64,000 nt of DNA, from positions 90,524 through 154,523 of the forward strand of contig CACLZM010000002.1 of the NCBI GenBank assembly GCA_902611415.1, read 5' to 3'. The notes below the pieces were generated by a model. The model worked only from the letters and a program-made list of their open reading frames with translations. It did no database searches and had not been told where the DNA came from. Shown piece by piece: positions 45,311 through 54,168 of this stretch (position 1 is its first letter; each line of letters opens with the position of its first letter). The position numbers and the translations under genes are program-made. Source of the DNA: an uncultured Alphaproteobacteria bacterium (lineage in GTDB: Bacteria; Pseudomonadota; Alphaproteobacteria; HIMB59).

Positions 45311-46231
45311 TTAAAATTTATCTGAGTCCCATAACCATGCTGCTCCCCGCACTCCACTTGAGTCACCATGAGTATTTCGCAAGATCTTATTTCTTACTTT
45401 ATCACTAAATGTATATTTGGGAAGTATTTTTGGAATATTTGAATACAATCTTTCAATATTAGACATACCCCCACCTAAAATTATTACATCAGGGTCGACT
45501 ATACCAATCATAACAGCAATTAGCCTCGCAAACCTATCCTCATATAATTCAAATTCTTTTTTTGCGCGTTCGTCTCCGTTTAACTCTAAATCTACTATTT
45601 CTTTAGTTGTGAAATTTGTTTTATATTTTTTATTGAAAATCCTAGTAAATCCAATGCCAGAGATAAATTGTTCTGCACATAAAGGCCTGCCACAATTATC
45701 AACTGGACATTTTAAATTTAAATCCCATTCCTCTTTTCTTGGGTAGGGTATTGGTTGATGACCCCAATCACCCGCAACCTGATTTACTCCTTCAACTACT
45801 TTTTTGTTATGAACAAAAGACCCCCCAAAACCAGATCCAATTATTACTCCCCAAACAGTGTTATAATTTGCACCAGATCCGTCAATTGCCTCTGATAATG
45901 CAAAACAATTTGCATCATTCATGATTTTAATTTCACGATCTAGACTCATTTCTAGGTCTTTTTTGAAAGGTTTTCCATTTAACCAAATACTATTTGCATT
46001 TTTAATCAAACCATTCTCTTTAGAGGAAGACCCAGGTATACCAACACCAACTGAATTTTTAGAATTAGTGTGCTTATCAAATTCTTCAACTAAATTTTTT
46101 ATAGTTTTAACACCGCTCTCATAATTTTTTTCATAACCTGACCTTTTTCTGAGTATTTCTTCTCCTTTATCATCGATTAGAATACCTTCAATTTTTGTTC
46201 CACCGTAATCAATGCCTATTTTATAATTCAT
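45311..46231 (-). CDS. mak: ROK-family fructokinase (Mak-like)
   Basis: A 306-residue ROK sugar kinase, close in pattern to E. coli Mak (fructokinase): IDYGGTKIEGILID, VGIPGS, KNANSIWLNGKPF, NDANCFALSEA, zinc cysteines in CPVDNCGRPLCAE, and the C-terminal HGDSSGVRGAAWLW. It phosphorylates fructose (or mannose) to the 6-phosphate. Stop and pfkA start are adjacent, so the pair forms an entry into glycolysis. The spacer to the divergent Gfo/Idh gene is 98 bases. Confidence 0.9.
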   Translation of the reverse strand: MNYKIGIDYGGTKIEGILIDDKGEEILRKRSGYEKNYESGVKTIKNLVEEFDKHTNSKNSVGVGIPGSSSKENGLIKNANSIWLNGKPFKKDLEMSLDREIKIMNDANCFALSEAIDGSGANYNTVWGVIIGSGFGGSFVHNKKVVEGVNQVAGDWGHQPIPYPRKEEWDLNLKCPVDNCGRPLCAEQFISGIGFTRIFNKKYKTNFTTKEIVDLELNGDERAKKEFELYEDRFARLIAVMIGIVDPDVIILGGGMSNIERLYSNIPKILPKYTFSDKVRNKILRNTHGDSSGVRGAAWLWDSDKF

Positions 46232-46329
46232 AATTTAGATAAATTTTTAAAACATTATATGTTTTTGAAATTTCATTAAAATCTTTAATTTGATTAGAAA
46301 TAGCATCTAAACAAGTGTAAGTTTTTAAT

Positions 46330-47337
46330 ATGAAAAAGAAGATTATAAATTGGGGTATTATTAGCACGGCAAAAATTGGTTGGGAGCATGTAATGCCTGC
46401 CATCTTAAAATCTAAAAATAGCAGATTAGTTGCTATTGCAAGCCGCAACACATTGCGAGCAAAAAAATTAGCACAAAAATTTAAAATTGCAAAAAGCTAT
46501 GGCTCTTATAAAGAGCTTTATAAAGATCAAGAAATTGATGTCATATATAACCCTTTACCTAATCATTTACATATAAAATCAAGTATCGAGGCATGCAAAA
46601 ATAAAAAACATATTTTATTGGAAAAGCCCTTATCACTCAAAGCAAGTGATATTGATCCTTTAATAAAATATTCCTCTCAAAACAAAGTTATCATTAAAGA
46701 GGCTTTTATGGTTAGACATCATCCTCAATGGCAATGGATTAAAAAATATATGAAGTCAGGAAAACTAGGATCAATATCAGGTATTTCAACAGTTTTTTCA
46801 TACAATAATAAAAATCCTAAAAACATCAGAAACATTAAAAAATTTGGAGGAGGTGCTATTTACGATATTGGATGTTATCCTACTGTTATATCAAGATATT
46901 TATTAGATAAAGAACCAAAGAGAGTTGTTGGATTAGCAAAAAATGATAAAAAATTTAAAACAGACATACTCTCATCTGTAGTTTTAGATTTTGGAGAGAT
47001 ATACTCATCTTTTATTGTAGCAACTCAAAGTACATTTTCACAACAGGTGATAATTTTAGGCACAAAAAAAACTCTGATAGTAGAAAATCCTTTTAATGCG
47101 ATTGCAACTAAACCCACAACAGTTGTTGTTTACAATGGAAAGTCAATTTATCGTAAAGATAATACAATAAAAGTCTTCCCAGCTACTGATCAATATGAGA
47201 ATCAAGTTACAAAATTTTCATATGAATTATTACATAAGACTAAAGTAGATTATGACTTATTAGATGCAAAAAAAAATATGAAAGTATTAGATGCAATTTT
47301 TATGTCAATTAAAAAAAATAAATGGATTAAAATTTAA
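46330..47337 (+). CDS. Gfo/Idh/MocA-family oxidoreductase
   Basis: A 335-residue NAD(P)-dependent dehydrogenase. The N-terminal Rossmann part starts INWGIISTAKIGWEHVMPAI (an S-T-A in place of the usual G-x-G-x-x-G), and the EKP motif is in HILLEKPLSLK. The C-terminal domain has GGGAIYDIGCYP, typical of the glucose-fructose oxidoreductase / D-xylose 1-dehydrogenase branch. The likely substrate is an aldose or ketose, fitting the surrounding sugar genes. It is divergent from mak and overlaps an SGNH hydrolase gene by 11 bases at its 3' end. Confidence 0.85.
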   Translation: MKKKIINWGIISTAKIGWEHVMPAILKSKNSRLVAIASRNTLRAKKLAQKFKIAKSYGSYKELYKDQEIDVIYNPLPNHLHIKSSIEACKNKKHILLEKPLSLKASDIDPLIKYSSQNKVIIKEAFMVRHHPQWQWIKKYMKSGKLGSISGISTVFSYNNKNPKNIRNIKKFGGGAIYDIGCYPTVISRYLLDKEPKRVVGLAKNDKKFKTDILSSVVLDFGEIYSSFIVATQSTFSQQVIILGTKKTLIVENPFNAIATKPTTVVVYNGKSIYRKDNTIKVFPATDQYENQVTKFSYELLHKTKVDYDLLDAKKNMKVLDAIFMSIKKNKWIKI

Positions 47338-47992
47338 TTATTTCAAGTATAGCTTTAGAGATACCTTTTCCAAATTTATGGTGACTTTCTTTTGACCAAT
47401 GAATTGGATCTAATTCAGAGGTTTTGACATAATTATTAGAGTCTATTATTTCTACATTTTCGGATAAACATATTTTTTTAAAAACAGATTGTAATTTTTT
47501 TGACTTCTCATAAGCGTCTATCCAATCATCATAATTAATCCAATTTTTATCTCTACATTTAATACTTAGAGTTGGTGGTGTAATTACTATTAATTTTGAT
47601 TTATTTTCGTCGTGCCAAGATCCTTTACCAGAGTTTGTACTTTTTGATATTTTTATTAATTCTTTTAAACCTATTGCAACATCTATAGGTTTCCGATTAA
47701 ACCTTTTTTTTAAGTCATTGGTTCCAAGCATTACCAATATAAGATCAATTGGTGAGTGAGCTAATAGACTTGCTTTAAAAACTGATGCCCCATTAAAATG
47801 ATCTCCATCAATAGGATCACTTATATTAGTTGTTCTACCTGGCAAACAATCTTCATGAACGTATGATGTTATCCCTAAATTATTTAATTTTTTTGACAGT
47901 ATAATAGGCCATCTATTATTATAGCGATTTCCTTGATCTTCATCAGTATAACCCCAGCTATTAGAGTCGCCGAAAACTAATATATTTTTCAA
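47327..47992 (-). CDS. SGNH/GDSL-family hydrolase
   Basis: A 221-residue serine esterase fold: block I VFGDSNSWGYT, block III LVMLGTNDLKK, and block V with DPIHWSKESHHKFG (D-x-x-H dyad). No signal peptide is seen, so it is probably cytoplasmic. Related proteins are called arylesterase or acetyl-sugar esterase. A role in removing acyl groups from imported sugars is possible but not shown. It overlaps the aldo/keto reductase end by 4 bases. Confidence 0.82.
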   Translation of the reverse strand: MKNILVFGDSNSWGYTDEDQGNRYNNRWPIILSKKLNNLGITSYVHEDCLPGRTTNISDPIDGDHFNGASVFKASLLAHSPIDLILVMLGTNDLKKRFNRKPIDVAIGLKELIKISKSTNSGKGSWHDENKSKLIVITPPTLSIKCRDKNWINYDDWIDAYEKSKKLQSVFKKICLSENVEIIDSNNYVKTSELDPIHWSKESHHKFGKGISKAILEIIKF

Positions 47993-49013
47993 TGCGCGCT
48001 AGAGGGAGACCAAATATTTATATCACCCTCTTTAGCAGTTTTATTAATTTCTTTAATTTCTTTTTTTGAGAAATTTAAATTATCCAATGCGGCTAAGTTT
48101 TCTTTGAGCTGTTTTACAGTTCTAGCCCCAATTAAAGCGGAAGTTATTGCACGATTATTTAACACCCATGCTATAGCCATTTGGGATAAAGATTGATTTC
48201 TTCTTTTTGCAATTTTATTGAGTTCATTAATAATTTTAGTATTTTTTTTCGTTATTAAATCTTTGCTGAAAGAGCTATTTTCATTAACCCTTGAAACTTT
48301 GGGAATTCCTTTCAAATATTTATCAGATAAAAAACCTTGGGCTAGTGGAGAAAAGGCGATACAACCAACCCCTTTTTTTATGAGAGTTTTTGTTAAATCT
48401 TTTTCAATCCATCTATTGATTAATGAATAAGAAGGTTGATGAATTAATAATTTGATTCCTTTGCCCTTTAAAATTGAAATCATTTTATTTGTCTTATTGG
48501 AAGAGTAAGAAGAGACACCAATATACAGGGCCTTACCAGCTTTATAGATACTTTCTAAAGCATCAGCTGTTTCCTCAAGAGGTGTATTTGGATCAAAACG
48601 ATGAGAATAAAATATATCTACATAATCCAGTTTCATCCTCTTTAAACTTTGATCGCAACTAGCAATTACATGTTTTTTTGAACCCCATTCACCATATGGT
48701 CCATCCCACATATCGTAACCTGCTTTAGAAGATATAATTAACTCATCACGGTATTTTCCAAGATCACTTTTCATGACTTTTCCAAAATTAGACTCAGCAC
48801 TGCCATAAGGTGGTCCATAATTATTTGCTAAATCAAAATGAGTTATTCCTGCATCAAAAGACTCAAAAAGAATTTTTTAGACTCTGAAGCCATTCCATTG
48901 CCACCAAAGTTATGCCATAACCCTATTGACAAGACAGGTAGTTTCAAACCACTATCACCACAGTTTCTATAATGCATTTTTTGATATCGATTTTTGTCTG
49001 AAATATATGGCAT
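47989..49013 (-). pseudogene. yghZ: Aldo/keto reductase (YghZ-type) with a single-base frameshift
   Basis: Translated in two frames this is a full ~341-residue aldo/keto reductase similar to E. coli YghZ, an L-glyceraldehyde-3-phosphate reductase. Part 1 runs from ATG 49013 through LKLPVLSIGLWHNFGGNG. The frame then breaks in an A6 tract (T6 at 48873-48878 on the plus strand). One more A restores KKILFESFDAGITHFDLANNYG, which carries the catalytic Asp and Tyr. Part 2 has ISSKAGYDMW (Lys), YSHRFD (His) and FSPLAQGFLSDKYL. An independent start at 48774 would lack Asp and Tyr, so it should be inactive. It may be a sequencing error, a real mutation or slippage. Confidence 0.85.
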
Positions 49014-49015
49014 TT

Positions 49016-49921
49016 TTAAAGTAATTCCTCTTTGTATGGCATTGAATTTGCTGCTCCCTCCCTTGTAACAGAAACACCTGCCACAAGATTAGCAAACTCA
49101 ATAGCATCTTTGTAGTTTTTATTTTGTGAGATTGCCACACTTAGAGCCCCATTAAAAGCATCTCCCGCACCTGTTGTGTCAACTACTGGTTTTTTTAGAT
49201 TTGAAGCAGGTACTATAAACTCCTCTTTATTGTTTTTAAAATAACAACCATTTTCTCCAAGTGTAATAATTATATTCTTTATCCCTTTATCTAAAAAAAA
49301 ATTTCCTGCTTTTTTACAGTCTTCCTCATTTTTAATTGATTGACCGAAATAAAAACTTGCTTCCGTTTCATTGGGGGTAAAAAAATCAAAATATTGAAAG
49401 TTATCATCAGTTATTTCACTGGCGGGTGCTGGATTTAGAATTGTTGTACAATTAAAATTTTTCGCTTTTTTTAGAGCATAGAGTGTTACCTTTTTTGGTG
49501 TCTCTAACTGAGTTAAAAAAACATCAGAAGACTCAATTATATTTAACTTTGAGTCGATTAACTTTTCATCGATTGTACCAGCAGCTCCTGGAACAACATT
49601 TATTGCATTTTGCCCAGTTTTTTCATTAATCAATATACCTGCAGCCCCAGTTGATTCATTTTCAGAAATAACCAAACCATCATAATTTATTTTATCTCTT
49701 TCGTATAAAGAGATTGCAAGATCGGCATAGCTATCTTTACCTACTTTACTTATAAATGATACATTACCTCCGGCTCTTGCTGCTGCTATTGCTTGGTTAG
49801 ACCCTTTACCACCTGGCCCGATGATGTATTTTTTTCCTAATATGGTTTGACCTGGTATTGGAATATCATTTGCAAAAAAACATAGATCTGCAACAAATAT
49901 CCCAAATACACAAATACTCAC
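49016..49921 (-). CDS. rbsK: Ribokinase
   Basis: A 301-residue PfkB-fold kinase that makes ribose-5-phosphate. Motifs: GGKGSNQAIAAARAGG near the N-terminus and the catalytic VDTTGAGDAFNGAL at the C-terminus. The protein matches ribokinase length and both signatures. It overlaps the RbsD/FucU mutarotase gene by 4 bases and is followed after 2 bases by the aldo/keto reductase gene. Together with FrcBCA (ribose among likely substrates) it would complete a ribose route. Confidence 0.88.
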   Translation of the reverse strand: MSICVFGIFVADLCFFANDIPIPGQTILGKKYIIGPGGKGSNQAIAAARAGGNVSFISKVGKDSYADLAISLYERDKINYDGLVISENESTGAAGILINEKTGQNAINVVPGAAGTIDEKLIDSKLNIIESSDVFLTQLETPKKVTLYALKKAKNFNCTTILNPAPASEITDDNFQYFDFFTPNETEASFYFGQSIKNEEDCKKAGNFFLDKGIKNIIITLGENGCYFKNNKEEFIVPASNLKKPVVDTTGAGDAFNGALSVAISQNKNYKDAIEFANLVAGVSVTREGAANSMPYKEELL

Positions 49922-50376
49922 TTATCTAGTACCCAAACAGTACCATCAGGTTTAACAACTCCTTTAGTTAAGATAAAGCATCCAAATGGTCTAGTTTCGT
50001 TTGTTGTTATTATGGCAAATGCCTTTTTGGCTTCATCATAAAATTTAAACCTTTCAATGGATGAAATTTTCCAATGCTCTCCTGAGATTTTCTTAGTTAT
50101 GTCAATTATTTCTTGATGAACTTCATTTAATTGATCTGGATTTCCATCAATTTCCATCCTTTGAATAGGAGAGTCGACAAAGCTGTCTAGAGGAAATAAG
50201 GAGAGTATAGCCTCTGCAGCTCTCGCAGCATTTACGCCATCAATACGATGAACTCTGGAGTTCATCGAATAGGCGGGAAAATTTGAGTCACATAAAATTA
50301 ATTTATCTCCATGTCCCATCGCTCTTAAAGTATGCAAAACCTCTGGACTAAGAATAGGATCAATTTTAATAAGCAT
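49918..50376 (-). CDS. fucU: RbsD/FucU-family sugar mutarotase
   Basis: A 152-residue protein of the RbsD/FucU family, which interconverts anomers of ribose or fucose. Family features: LRAMGHGDKLILCDSNFPA near the N-terminus (His for catalysis) and FGCFILTKGVV at the C-terminus. The sequence looks closer to FucU than RbsD. The direct coupling to ribokinase (4-base overlap) favours ribose, so the symbol reflects family, not proven substrate. Confidence 0.85.
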   Translation of the reverse strand: MLIKIDPILSPEVLHTLRAMGHGDKLILCDSNFPAYSMNSRVHRIDGVNAARAAEAILSLFPLDSFVDSPIQRMEIDGNPDQLNEVHQEIIDITKKISGEHWKISSIERFKFYDEAKKAFAIITTNETRPFGCFILTKGVVKPDGTVWVLDK

Positions 50377-50415
50377 ATAACATAGAACTAAATTAATTCG
50401 TTAAATTCAACTTAA

Positions 50416-51432
50416 TTAATTAATCTTTACCGGTTTTGATCTTAGTTTTCCGACAGTCTCTAGTTCTGCTTTTCTACATAACTTTGGAGGGAGACCTTTG
50501 TTTATTAGTTTTAAATCTTCAAACACTATTTCGCCCATTTCATAAAACACAGACTTTAGAGCTCCCGCTCTGTGTGCTGAGAAAAGAATATTTTTAGACT
50601 TACGTATGGGATCATTTTTTTCTACTGGCTCCTCAGGAAATACATCTGTTGCAACTTTTATATTTCTTTTTTTTGAAATTTTTAGTAGGTCTTTAAAATT
50701 CACTACATTAGCCCTACTTAGAATTATTAAACAAGAATTTTGTTTCATCAGATTAAGTAGCTTTTTATCAATCATATGTTTGTTTTTTGTTGTGATAGAA
50801 CTAAGAATATATATCACATCTGATTTTTTGAATATTTCATTAAGAGAATTAATTTTACAATTATTATCCTCAAGCAACTTGCTTGGAAGCCAAGGGTCGT
50901 ATGCAAGAAAATTATTTGTGAAAGGCTCTAACAAGGGTTTTAACTTTTTGGCCAGATCTCCAAAACCAATAAAACTGACAGTGTTATCCTGCAATAAACT
51001 AGAATTCATATTACTTTCCAATCCATATTTTTCTTTATTATTAATAAAATCTATATGTGATTGATGAATTTCCCTCTTGAGAGACAAAGTAAAACCAACT
51101 GCAATTTCAGCAACTGTTTGAGCAAAAACAGGAGCAGTGGATAGAACATAGATACCATTTCTAAAACAATACTCATAATCCATATTGTCCATGAAGTTGC
51201 TCTCAACATTGAATATAGCTTTAAGTTTTGCTGCCTTTTTTAAAATTGAATTTGGAAGGTCAGGTTGTCCAATTATAAAATCTGCTTTTGATATATTGTT
51301 TTGATAAAAATTTTTTTTATTTTTTATTGGTGCATCAATAAGTTTGAAATTTTTTTTTAAATAAACAAGCTTATCTTTAGAGAAAATAAGATCCATTTGT
51401 CTTGGAAAAGGATCAACAATTATTGTTTTCAT
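50416..51432 (-). CDS. D-isomer 2-hydroxyacid dehydrogenase family protein
   Basis: A 338-residue NAD(P)-dependent dehydrogenase with the family's catalytic Arg (ILSRANVV), Glu (FPEEPVEK) and His (FSAHRAGA). The nucleotide loop is the divergent VSFIGFGDLAKKL. The substrate is unknown; a sugar acid or phosphoglycerate-like 2-hydroxyacid is likely. The start is preceded by TATAAT exactly six bases upstream, so the transcript is predicted to be leaderless. It is divergent from the D-lyxose isomerase gene. Confidence 0.83.
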   Translation of the reverse strand: MKTIIVDPFPRQMDLIFSKDKLVYLKKNFKLIDAPIKNKKNFYQNNISKADFIIGQPDLPNSILKKAAKLKAIFNVESNFMDNMDYEYCFRNGIYVLSTAPVFAQTVAEIAVGFTLSLKREIHQSHIDFINNKEKYGLESNMNSSLLQDNTVSFIGFGDLAKKLKPLLEPFTNNFLAYDPWLPSKLLEDNNCKINSLNEIFKKSDVIYILSSITTKNKHMIDKKLLNLMKQNSCLIILSRANVVNFKDLLKISKKRNIKVATDVFPEEPVEKNDPIRKSKNILFSAHRAGALKSVFYEMGEIVFEDLKLINKGLPPKLCRKAELETVGKLRSKPVKIN

Positions 51433-51438
51433 TACTTG

Positions 51439-51467
51439 ATTATATCAATTATTTATTTTTTTGATAA
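51439..51467 (-). promoter_or_regulatory. Promoter of the 2-hydroxyacid dehydrogenase gene, predicted leaderless
   Basis: On the minus strand a -35-like TTATCA (51467-51462) and a consensus TATAAT (51444-51439) are 17 bases apart, with TGA just before the -10 (extended -10). The ATG begins six bases later, where transcription should start. The -10 lies within an inverted repeat TTGATtatATCAA (51436-51448), a possible operator. Confidence 0.7.
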
Positions 51468-51478
51468 TCTAAGTTGAA

Positions 51479-52144
51479 ATGAAAAGATCTGAAATAAATA
51501 CTGCAATATCTGAAGCTAAAGATATGATCGATAGATATTCGTGGGTTCTACCTAAATGGGGCTATTGGTCTAAAGAAGAGTACAACAATAATCCTAACTT
51601 AAAAAATTATTTAAAAAATCATCAAATGGGCTGGGATGTTACTGATTTTGGTAAAGGCGAATTTGAAAAAAAAGGTATCACCTTGTTTTGTATAAGGAAT
51701 GGAATACAGGGTAACAATGATGACAAACCCTATGCAGAAAAGTTATTATTTATGAGAGAGGGCCAAGAAATTCCTTTTCATAGCCATAAAGTAAAACTGG
51801 AAGATATAATTAATCGGGGAGGTGGGGAATTAGTGATTGAATTTTTAGAAGTTGACTCAAATCAAATTGAATTAAGCTCTAAAATTGATGTTCTTGTTGA
51901 TGGTGAAATAGTTTCCATTGCACCAAGAGAACCATTGATTTTAAAAAGAGGCCAGAGCGTCACTGTTGAAAGAAACATATATCATAAATTTTACTCAGCT
52001 GAGGGTTCAGGAATGGTTATGGCAGGAGAGGTTTCTCAAGTCAACGATGATAATAAAGATAATTATTTTTTAGAAAGTGTGGGAAGGTTCACTGAAATTG
52101 AAGAAGATGAAGTTGCGATACATCCTCTCTGGAATGAAATATAA
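51479..52144 (+). CDS. D-lyxose/D-mannose isomerase
   Basis: A 221-residue cupin-fold sugar isomerase of the D-lyxose isomerase family, which converts D-lyxose to D-xylulose and D-mannose to D-fructose. The metal ligands are visible: His101 and His103 (IPFHSHKVK), Glu108 (LEDI) and His169 (NIYHKF). Length and the GYWSKEEYNNNP N-terminal pattern match the family. Stop and next start share one base (TAATG) with a PfkB kinase. With mak and pfkA nearby it can feed mannose into glycolysis; with xylB it can feed lyxose. Confidence 0.9.
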   Translation: MKRSEINTAISEAKDMIDRYSWVLPKWGYWSKEEYNNNPNLKNYLKNHQMGWDVTDFGKGEFEKKGITLFCIRNGIQGNNDDKPYAEKLLFMREGQEIPFHSHKVKLEDIINRGGGELVIEFLEVDSNQIELSSKIDVLVDGEIVSIAPREPLILKRGQSVTVERNIYHKFYSAEGSGMVMAGEVSQVNDDNKDNYFLESVGRFTEIEEDEVAIHPLWNEI

Positions 52145-53121
52145 TGCAAAGAGGTATAATTGGCCTTGGAATGTGGTGTGTAGATACCACATACAAAATA
52201 GATAATTTACCTGATAGAGGTAAATTAGAAGCAATTTCTAATACTTTTCAATGCGTAGGTGGAGGTCCATCAAATGTTTTGACAGATTTAAATTCTTTAG
52301 GATTTAAACATCCAATGTACGCAATGGGATCAATTGGACTTGATACAGATGCATCAATTATAAAAAAACATTGTAGAGAAAATAAAATAGAGACTAAATA
52401 TTTAATTGTATCAAAGCAAATTTCTACTTCTCATACCGTTTGTATGTTTGAAAAACAAAAAGAAAGAACTTTTTTATATTATCCAGGGGCAAACAGCTTA
52501 CTTGATAAAAAACATTTTAAAATTAACCAATTAAAAATTTCACCTAAAGTTCTTTATGTCGGATATATTACACTATTAGGAAAATTGGACAAATTTGATG
52601 TTGACAAAAAAACTCGTTTATCAAAAGTTTTAAAAAAAGCTAAAAGTAAAAATGTGATAACAGTATTAGATTTAGTTTCAAATAAACACCCTAAATATAA
52701 AAATATTATTGAAAGCTCATTGCCATTCACCGATTATTTGCTTTTGAATGAAATTGAAGCAGAGATACTATTTAATAAAAAAATTTACGACTTCAATAAA
52801 AAACTTAATCAAAAAATCTTAATCAAGTTAATCAGTAAAGTTTTCAAAAAGGGTATTATTAGAGGAGTTGTTATTCATAGTCCAACTGAGTCGCTCTATT
52901 TTGATAGATCAAAAAAAATTTACACTAAATCAAAGGTTTTACCAAAAAGCAGGGTAATAAATTCAGTTGGAGCTGGAGATGCTTTTTGTGCAGCGTTTAT
53001 ATTTGGAATACATGAAAATTGGGACATAAAAAAAACTCTCAAAAAGGCTCATGCAGCTGGGACATCTATGATGAAAGTTAATGCCTCTTCTGGAAATTTA
53101 CCCAATATATCTAAATTATAA
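52144..53121 (+). CDS. PfkB-family carbohydrate kinase
   Basis: A 325-residue ribokinase-fold kinase: CVGGGPSNVLTDLNSLG near the N-terminus and SVGAGDAFCAAF at the C-terminus carrying the catalytic Asp. The phosphate acceptor is unknown; position between a lyxose/mannose isomerase and an aldolase suggests a ketose, ketose phosphate or KDG-type substrate. It is coupled to the upstream isomerase by a TAATG overlap and overlaps the convergent aldolase gene by 6 bases. Confidence 0.88.
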   Translation: MQRGIIGLGMWCVDTTYKIDNLPDRGKLEAISNTFQCVGGGPSNVLTDLNSLGFKHPMYAMGSIGLDTDASIIKKHCRENKIETKYLIVSKQISTSHTVCMFEKQKERTFLYYPGANSLLDKKHFKINQLKISPKVLYVGYITLLGKLDKFDVDKKTRLSKVLKKAKSKNVITVLDLVSNKHPKYKNIIESSLPFTDYLLLNEIEAEILFNKKIYDFNKKLNQKILIKLISKVFKKGIIRGVVIHSPTESLYFDRSKKIYTKSKVLPKSRVINSVGAGDAFCAAFIFGIHENWDIKKTLKKAHAAGTSMMKVNASSGNLPNISKL

Positions 53122-54108
53122 TTTTAAAACTTTTTCAGTGACCTCAAGGTCTTTTAAAAGTTTCCTGTCGGGTATGAGTTTATTTTTCTTTAATTCAGAA
53201 TGGTAAAGTTTTACAGCATCCTTAGGTTTAATGTTACTTTCAACAACTTCTCTCATAATTTTTACTAATAAGATAGGATCTTCAGCTAAGTTAATTTTTC
53301 TCCCAAACAAAGCTACTTTTGCACCATATTGACTGGCTTTTTTAATTAATTCAAAACAATCTCTTGTCGTGCCCTTGCTACCCCCAAGAATACCAACAAT
53401 AAGATTTTCAGGATCGAAGCTGGCTAGCTCCTCCATTGCTTTTGGACCATTGTAAGCTATTTTCAAAAAAAGAGGTCTCTCATCCTTAGTCTGCCCAGCT
53501 ATTGCTTTTATAATGCAATCGTTAATGTAATCACCCATTTGTCTTATGTTCATATTTAGATCAATCGGGGAATTAAATACTTCTAAAAAATGTTTAAATT
53601 TATATTTAGAAGCCTCAATTCTATATTCTTTATAGGCATTTAACATTGCAAGGTCATAGTCAACATTATTAGAAAATGTTATAGAAAATAAACCAAGGTT
53701 AACTAATTTACTTACTTTGTTAATTTGAGCAGACCGAAAAGGTCTAGGATTAGTTTTTCTATAATTTCCATTTCTCATCAGCCAGATATCAGTCGTATCA
53801 TTCATTCTAATAGCAGGTGTAATACTTGAATTTTTAAATAAATTTCTTTTTACAAGATCTTCACCAACTGATGCAGACATCAGCATAATATCTACTAAAT
53901 TAGATTTAGTCATCGATATCATTGCATTTTTGTAATCTACTAGGTTTTTATATCCTTTTAGTACTTTTCCATTTTCATTTCTTTTTGATCCAGGTGTTGT
54001 GATGCCCATTGCTAGATCGCCATCTTTAGCATCTGCTATAATGAAGTCTCTTGGAGAATATTTATTATTTTTTATTTTAAGAATTTTTTTATCTAAAGAC
54101 TTATTCAT
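53116..54108 (-). CDS. Class I aldolase-like TIM-barrel protein (DeoC/LsrF/DhnA type), uncharacterised
   Basis: A 330-residue protein resembling class I aldolases of the DhnA/LsrF type. Likely Schiff-base Lys216 lies in LFLKIAYNGPKA, with phosphate-binding segments ILGGSKGTTRD (about 240-250) and ALFGRKINLAEDP (267-279); IIADAKDGD (23-31) and RMNDTTDIW (101-109) are further conserved-looking stretches. Similar proteins occur in alphaproteobacterial sugar operons without an assigned reaction. The neighbours (PfkB kinase, xylulokinase, isomerase) suggest cleavage of a ketose phosphate. The ATG has TATAAT six bases upstream, so it is predicted leaderless. Confidence 0.75.
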   Translation of the reverse strand: MNKSLDKKILKIKNNKYSPRDFIIADAKDGDLAMGITTPGSKRNENGKVLKGYKNLVDYKNAMISMTKSNLVDIMLMSASVGEDLVKRNLFKNSSITPAIRMNDTTDIWLMRNGNYRKTNPRPFRSAQINKVSKLVNLGLFSITFSNNVDYDLAMLNAYKEYRIEASKYKFKHFLEVFNSPIDLNMNIRQMGDYINDCIIKAIAGQTKDERPLFLKIAYNGPKAMEELASFDPENLIVGILGGSKGTTRDCFELIKKASQYGAKVALFGRKINLAEDPILLVKIMREVVESNIKPKDAVKLYHSELKKNKLIPDRKLLKDLEVTEKVLKL

Positions 54109-54114
54109 GATTTG

Positions 54115-54120
54115 ATTATA
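54115..54120 (-). promoter_or_regulatory. -10 element of the aldolase-like gene, predicted leaderless
   Basis: TATAAT on the minus strand (54120-54115), then six bases, then the ATG at 54108. It lies within AATTGAGTATAATCAA, closely matching the sequence at the same position ahead of the 2-hydroxyacid dehydrogenase gene (AATTGATATAATCAA). No good -35 is visible at 17 bases. Confidence 0.6.
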
Positions 54121-54156
54121 CTCAATTCTAAAAATAGAAAATAGTTTTATTCTCTA

Positions 54157-54162
54157 TATAAT
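54157..54162 (+). promoter_or_regulatory. -10 element of xylB, predicted leaderless
   Basis: TATAAT at 54157-54162, six bases (ATAAAA), then the xylB ATG at 54169, so transcription would begin at or next to the start codon. No Shine-Dalgarno sequence is visible. A clear -35 box is lacking at the expected distance. Confidence 0.6.
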
Positions 54163-54168
54163 ATAAAA

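Noticed and set aside
46221..46451. Minus-strand 76-residue open frame across the mak / Gfo-Idh spacer
   Set aside because: It overlaps the conserved N-terminus of the Gfo/Idh protein and has no recognisable motif.
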